A stretch of 31,221 nucleotides of DNA, from IMG/VR virus record IMGVR_UViG_3300045855_000044, positions 1-31,221 of that record. The stretch is one strand, 5' to 3'. This DNA is from a virus. Position 1 is the first letter of the stretch. Each line of letters begins with the position of its first letter. The translations under genes and the position numbers were made by a program. This document shows positions 29,375-31,221 of this stretch, piece after piece. The notes beneath the pieces were generated by a model, which was given only the letters and a program-made list of their open reading frames with translations, had not been told where the DNA came from and did no database searches.

Positions 29375-29801
29375 AATACTAGCGATATTGATACCACTGC
29401 TAAAAGAATTTGAAGGATGCAAGCTTAAGGCGTACAAATGCCCGGCGGGTATCTGGACAATCGGCTATGGATGCACAGGTTCGGAGGTGTGTGAAGGGCT
29501 AACATGGTCACAAGTAAATGCTGATCAGCATCTATTACAGCGGGCTATTGAGGCAATATCTCAGGTACTTGATGCAAGCCCCATACTGCATAACGAAAAG
29601 CCACATCGTGTCGCAGCGCTGGCTAGTTTTGCCTATAACTTAGGTATTGGTAATTACAACAAATCATCCCTAAAATTCAGAGTTAATCAAGGTGACTGGA
29701 TAGCGGCACAGACTGAAATTAAGAAATGGAGTAAGGCCGGCGGTGTTGCGCTTGCCGGCCTTACTAAACGCAGGGCTAGAGAGTCGTTTTTGTTGGGCTA
29801 G
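29361..29801 (+). CDS. Endolysin, GH24 lysozyme
   Basis: This 146-residue muramidase carries the catalytic signature E18-x8-C27-x5-T33 (FEGCKLKAYKCPAGIWTIGY), the E-C/D-T triad of T4/P22-type lysozymes with Cys in the middle place. SFAYNLGIGNYNKSSL and the C-terminal GLTKRRARESFLL are the other family blocks. The N-terminal hydrophobic helix (ILAILIPLL) is short and not clearly a signal-arrest-release sequence, so export probably depends on the holin. It shares its CTAG stop region with the convergent minus-strand gene. Confidence 0.93.
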   Translation: MTMNEILAILIPLLKEFEGCKLKAYKCPAGIWTIGYGCTGSEVCEGLTWSQVNADQHLLQRAIEAISQVLDASPILHNEKPHRVAALASFAYNLGIGNYNKSSLKFRVNQGDWIAAQTEIKKWSKAGGVALAGLTKRRARESFLLG

Positions 29802-30148
29802 CCAATTACCTCAGCTGTAATCTTTCCGGTCAGGGCGCATTTTGTGTATTTTGTTTTAACGGTAGAATCAATTACTGGTACAACATAATGCCCAGTATAA
29901 TAAATGTCATCCTCAACAATTTTGTATTCAAAACTTATATCCCAAGAAGGCCTAGGCGTTATTTCCCAATCATACTCTCTATCTACTCGCCACGCTATCC
30001 GCTTACCGGCCTTAAATGCGGCCTTTTCTTTTACGAATTTTTCGGCAGGATTGGTTAATTCTTCAATACGTTCTTGCGTAATTTCCAATATTTTACGCAA
30101 GTGTATGGCGTGGGTTTCAAGGTGTGTTAATTCTTCTTCTTTGGTCAT
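29798..30148 (-). CDS. Hypothetical protein, 116 aa
   Basis: The N-terminal half is an acidic coiled coil (EEELTHLETHAIHLRKILEI, TQERIEELTNP). The C-terminal half is strand-rich with aromatic residues (REYDWEITPRPSWDISFEYK). It is not recognised. It is the last gene of a minus-strand operon, overlapping its upstream neighbour by ATGA and colliding tail-to-tail with lysozyme over four bases (both stops in CTAG). Confidence 0.68.
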   Translation of the reverse strand: MTKEEELTHLETHAIHLRKILEITQERIEELTNPAEKFVKEKAAFKAGKRIAWRVDREYDWEITPRPSWDISFEYKIVEDDIYYTGHYVVPVIDSTVKTKYTKCALTGKITAEVIG

Positions 30149-30795
30149 TGTGCTGCCCCTTGTTTTAATTTATTAGCATAATATCGATTGAGTTGATAGG
30201 CCTTGTAAGCATCTGGGTTTTTTTCGCGGTTAAGTTTGACTCTTAACTTTTGCGCTTTTGGGTTAGCAGCATATTTTGCCTTTTCCCTAGCTGATTGACA
30301 GGCTTTACATTGTGTATTCCGTCCGTCAAACATGCATTTGTTTTTATAAAAAAGATCTAGGGTTTTAACCTCATTACAGCCGCGACAAAGTTTTGTTTGT
30401 TCAAGGTCTACATACTCGAAGTCATCCTCATCGTCAGCTACAATGCTAACTTTTACCGACTTCCCTGTGGTCTTAAATTTAGGTTTTTGAACAGATATAA
30501 GCGTTAATGCTTGAGCTGTTGAGATTTGTGTCAATGCTACCGTTTTGTTGTTAACAGCAGTCTCTTTCTTTGGTTTATCATTCCTTGATGGTAACGATTC
30601 TTTTGGGTGTTTAGCTATCCATTCCATGACTTGTTGTCGATCATAGATTAGTTCGTTTACATTCTTTGCGGACGTTACAAAGCCGCATGTTTGTGGAAAG
30701 TTAAGGCCAGGATGGTTATTTATTATCCTGCACAGCTTTTGGCGGTTAATGCCGATAAGTTCGCAGGCTTGGGCGCGGGTGATTACCTTGTTCAT
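30145..30795 (-). CDS. HTH protein with C-terminal CxxC-CxxC zinc finger
   Basis: This 216-residue protein has residues 1-62 as a DNA-binding helix-turn-helix (ITRAQACELIGINRQKLCRI and YDRQQVMEWIAKHP). Residues 62-125 are a flexible Ser/Thr/Lys linker, and residues 137-166 a zinc finger C137xxC140...C163xxC166 with the FYKNKCMFDGRNTQCKACQ pattern. That finger usually precedes HNH or endonuclease VII-type domains, but here only a basic helical tail follows and no HNH motif is present. It may be a transcription regulator or a degenerate homing-type protein. It overlaps its neighbours by one base (TAATG) and four bases (ATGA). Confidence 0.72.
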   Translation of the reverse strand: MNKVITRAQACELIGINRQKLCRIINNHPGLNFPQTCGFVTSAKNVNELIYDRQQVMEWIAKHPKESLPSRNDKPKKETAVNNKTVALTQISTAQALTLISVQKPKFKTTGKSVKVSIVADDEDDFEYVDLEQTKLCRGCNEVKTLDLFYKNKCMFDGRNTQCKACQSAREKAKYAANPKAQKLRVKLNREKNPDAYKAYQLNRYYANKLKQGAAQ

Positions 30796-31010
30796 TATTC
30801 TATGTCCATATCTGAAAATATGAAGCCACCTTTATAATGCTTCATATAACTTATAGCATCCGTCGATAATAACAGGTCTTTATCGGCAGCCATAAGGCGC
30901 TCACAGGCCGCATAAAAGGCAATTAATACAATCATGCCAATTATTAATTTTTTCATTACCAGCGTGTAATTTCGCACTGGTAGGCGGTGTTTTTGGTCTT
31001 TCATTATCAT
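30795..31010 (-). CDS. Small membrane protein, 71 aa
   Basis: An 18-residue basic N-terminus precedes a membrane/signal-type segment (MKKLIIGMIVLIAFYAACER) and an acidic C-terminus. The ATG at 31010 has a strong AGAGGAA site four bases upstream. A shorter start at the internal MKKLII is possible (31010 minus 54), which would read as a secreted or lipoprotein-like product with Cys at the end of the hydrophobic core. The upstream leader contains a large hairpin (31032-31082), and the ribosome site is complementary to the linker of the small RNA at 4118-4128. Confidence 0.62.
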   Translation of the reverse strand: MIMKDQKHRLPVRNYTLVMKKLIIGMIVLIAFYAACERLMAADKDLLLSTDAISYMKHYKGGFIFSDMDIE

Positions 31011-31031
31011 AAATTCCTCTAGTTAATTGGT

Positions 31032-31082
31032 GACACTCTTTATCCAGCAACGTTTCGATTTAACTAGCGTCTGGAGAGTGTC
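31032..31082 (-). other. Large interrupted hairpin in the leader of the 31010 gene
   Basis: Arms GACACTCT (31032-31039) and AGAGTGTC (31075-31082), nested CCAG/CTGG (31044-31047/31071-31074) and ACG/CGT (31050-31052/31068-31070) give 15 pairs, with all bulges on one side. It lies between the repeat-protein stop and the next start. No T-run follows on the minus strand, so processing or translation control is more likely than termination. Confidence 0.55.
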
Positions 31083-31094
31083 GTTAATTATTAA

Positions 31095-31221
31095 TTAGCC
31101 GGAGCCGTAGCCGTAGCCGGAGCCGGAGCCGGAGCCGGAGCCGTAGCCGGAGCCGGAGCCGGAGCCGGAGCCGTAGCCGTCTCCGGAGCCGTAGCCGGAG
31201 CCGGAGCCGTAGCCGTCGCCG
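31095..31221 (-). CDS. Gly-Ser/Tyr/Asp repeat protein, C-terminal end only
   Basis: The minus-strand frame is open from the right edge to TAA at 31095-31097. It encodes about 41 residues, all alternating Gly with Ser, Tyr or Asp (GDGYGSGSGYGSG type, ending GYGYGSG). The rest of the protein lies outside the window. Other frames of the 6-base repeat are also open, but this one ends in a stop just at the repeat boundary. I recall phage proteins with similar tails and a short globular start. Low-complexity Gly/Tyr/Ser tails can be disordered or adhesive; the function is unknown. Confidence 0.6.
   Translation of the reverse strand, partial: GDGYGSGSGYGSGDGYGSGSGSGSGYGSGSGSGSGYGYGSG
31098..31221. 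repeat. 6-bp coding tandem repeat at right edge
   Basis: About 20 copies of CCGGAG or CCGTAG, with two CCGTCN variants, run into the window edge. Units differ at one base, which switches the encoded residue between Ser, Tyr and Asp on the minus strand. Confidence 0.92.

Overview
The window is a nearly complete genome, or a long contig, of a tailed dsDNA phage with a podovirus-type (P22-like) virion. The rightward block carries a large terminase, a 786-residue portal, a scaffold, a major capsid protein, a head-tail adaptor and a tail hub. These are followed by a run of low-complexity ejection-type proteins, a T7-like tail-fibre N-terminus and an SGNH-hydrolase tail protein. No tail tube, sheath or long tape-measure gene is seen. 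sigma70-like promoters, Shine-Dalgarno sites, a 3TM-type holin and a GH24 lysozyme point to a Gram-negative host; the host cannot be named from the sequence. No integrase, recognisable repressor, DNA polymerase or RNA polymerase gene is present, so the phage is either strictly lytic with a host-dependent replisome or part of the genome is missing.

Layout. (1) 1-1372, minus strand: an early/accessory set with an Ala-rich tetrapeptide-repeat protein cut by the left edge, a VRR-NUC nuclease and a small unknown protein. (2) 1461-3789, plus: a 55-residue HTH protein and a primase-helicase, ended by a terminator. (3) 3846-4190: AT- and AC-rich DNA that may be the origin, then a self-contained RNA gene with a promoter, two hairpins with complementary loops and a terminator. 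(4) 4191-5419, plus: seven very small genes, mostly with 4-base overlaps. (5) 5422-6882, minus: two transcription units with nearly identical promoters, one holding a GIY-YIG nuclease and a small protein that copies its C-terminal domain. (6) 7019-25 kb, plus: packaging, head, neck, ejection and tail genes. (7) 26.4-29.8 kb, plus: holin, small membrane proteins, a Tad2-like (anti-Thoeris) protein, tRNA-Gly, PhoH-like ATPase and lysozyme. (8) 29798-31221, minus: an accessory operon that ends head-on against the lysozyme gene and begins upstream with a Gly-Ser/Tyr repeat protein cut by the right edge.

Both ends lie inside coding tandem repeats (12-base period on the left, 6-base on the right), both on the minus strand. 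The simplest reading is an assembly broken at repeats. If the genome is circular or circularly permuted, the two minus-strand blocks would join into one leftward region reading 1372 -> 1 -> gap -> 31221 -> 29798.

The signals that ordinary gene content does not explain are the roughly 100-nt RNA at 4079-4180, the duplicated promoter and shared translation leader of the leftward genes, the paralogous DNA-binding domain pair at 5980-6598, and a structured leader in front of the major capsid gene.
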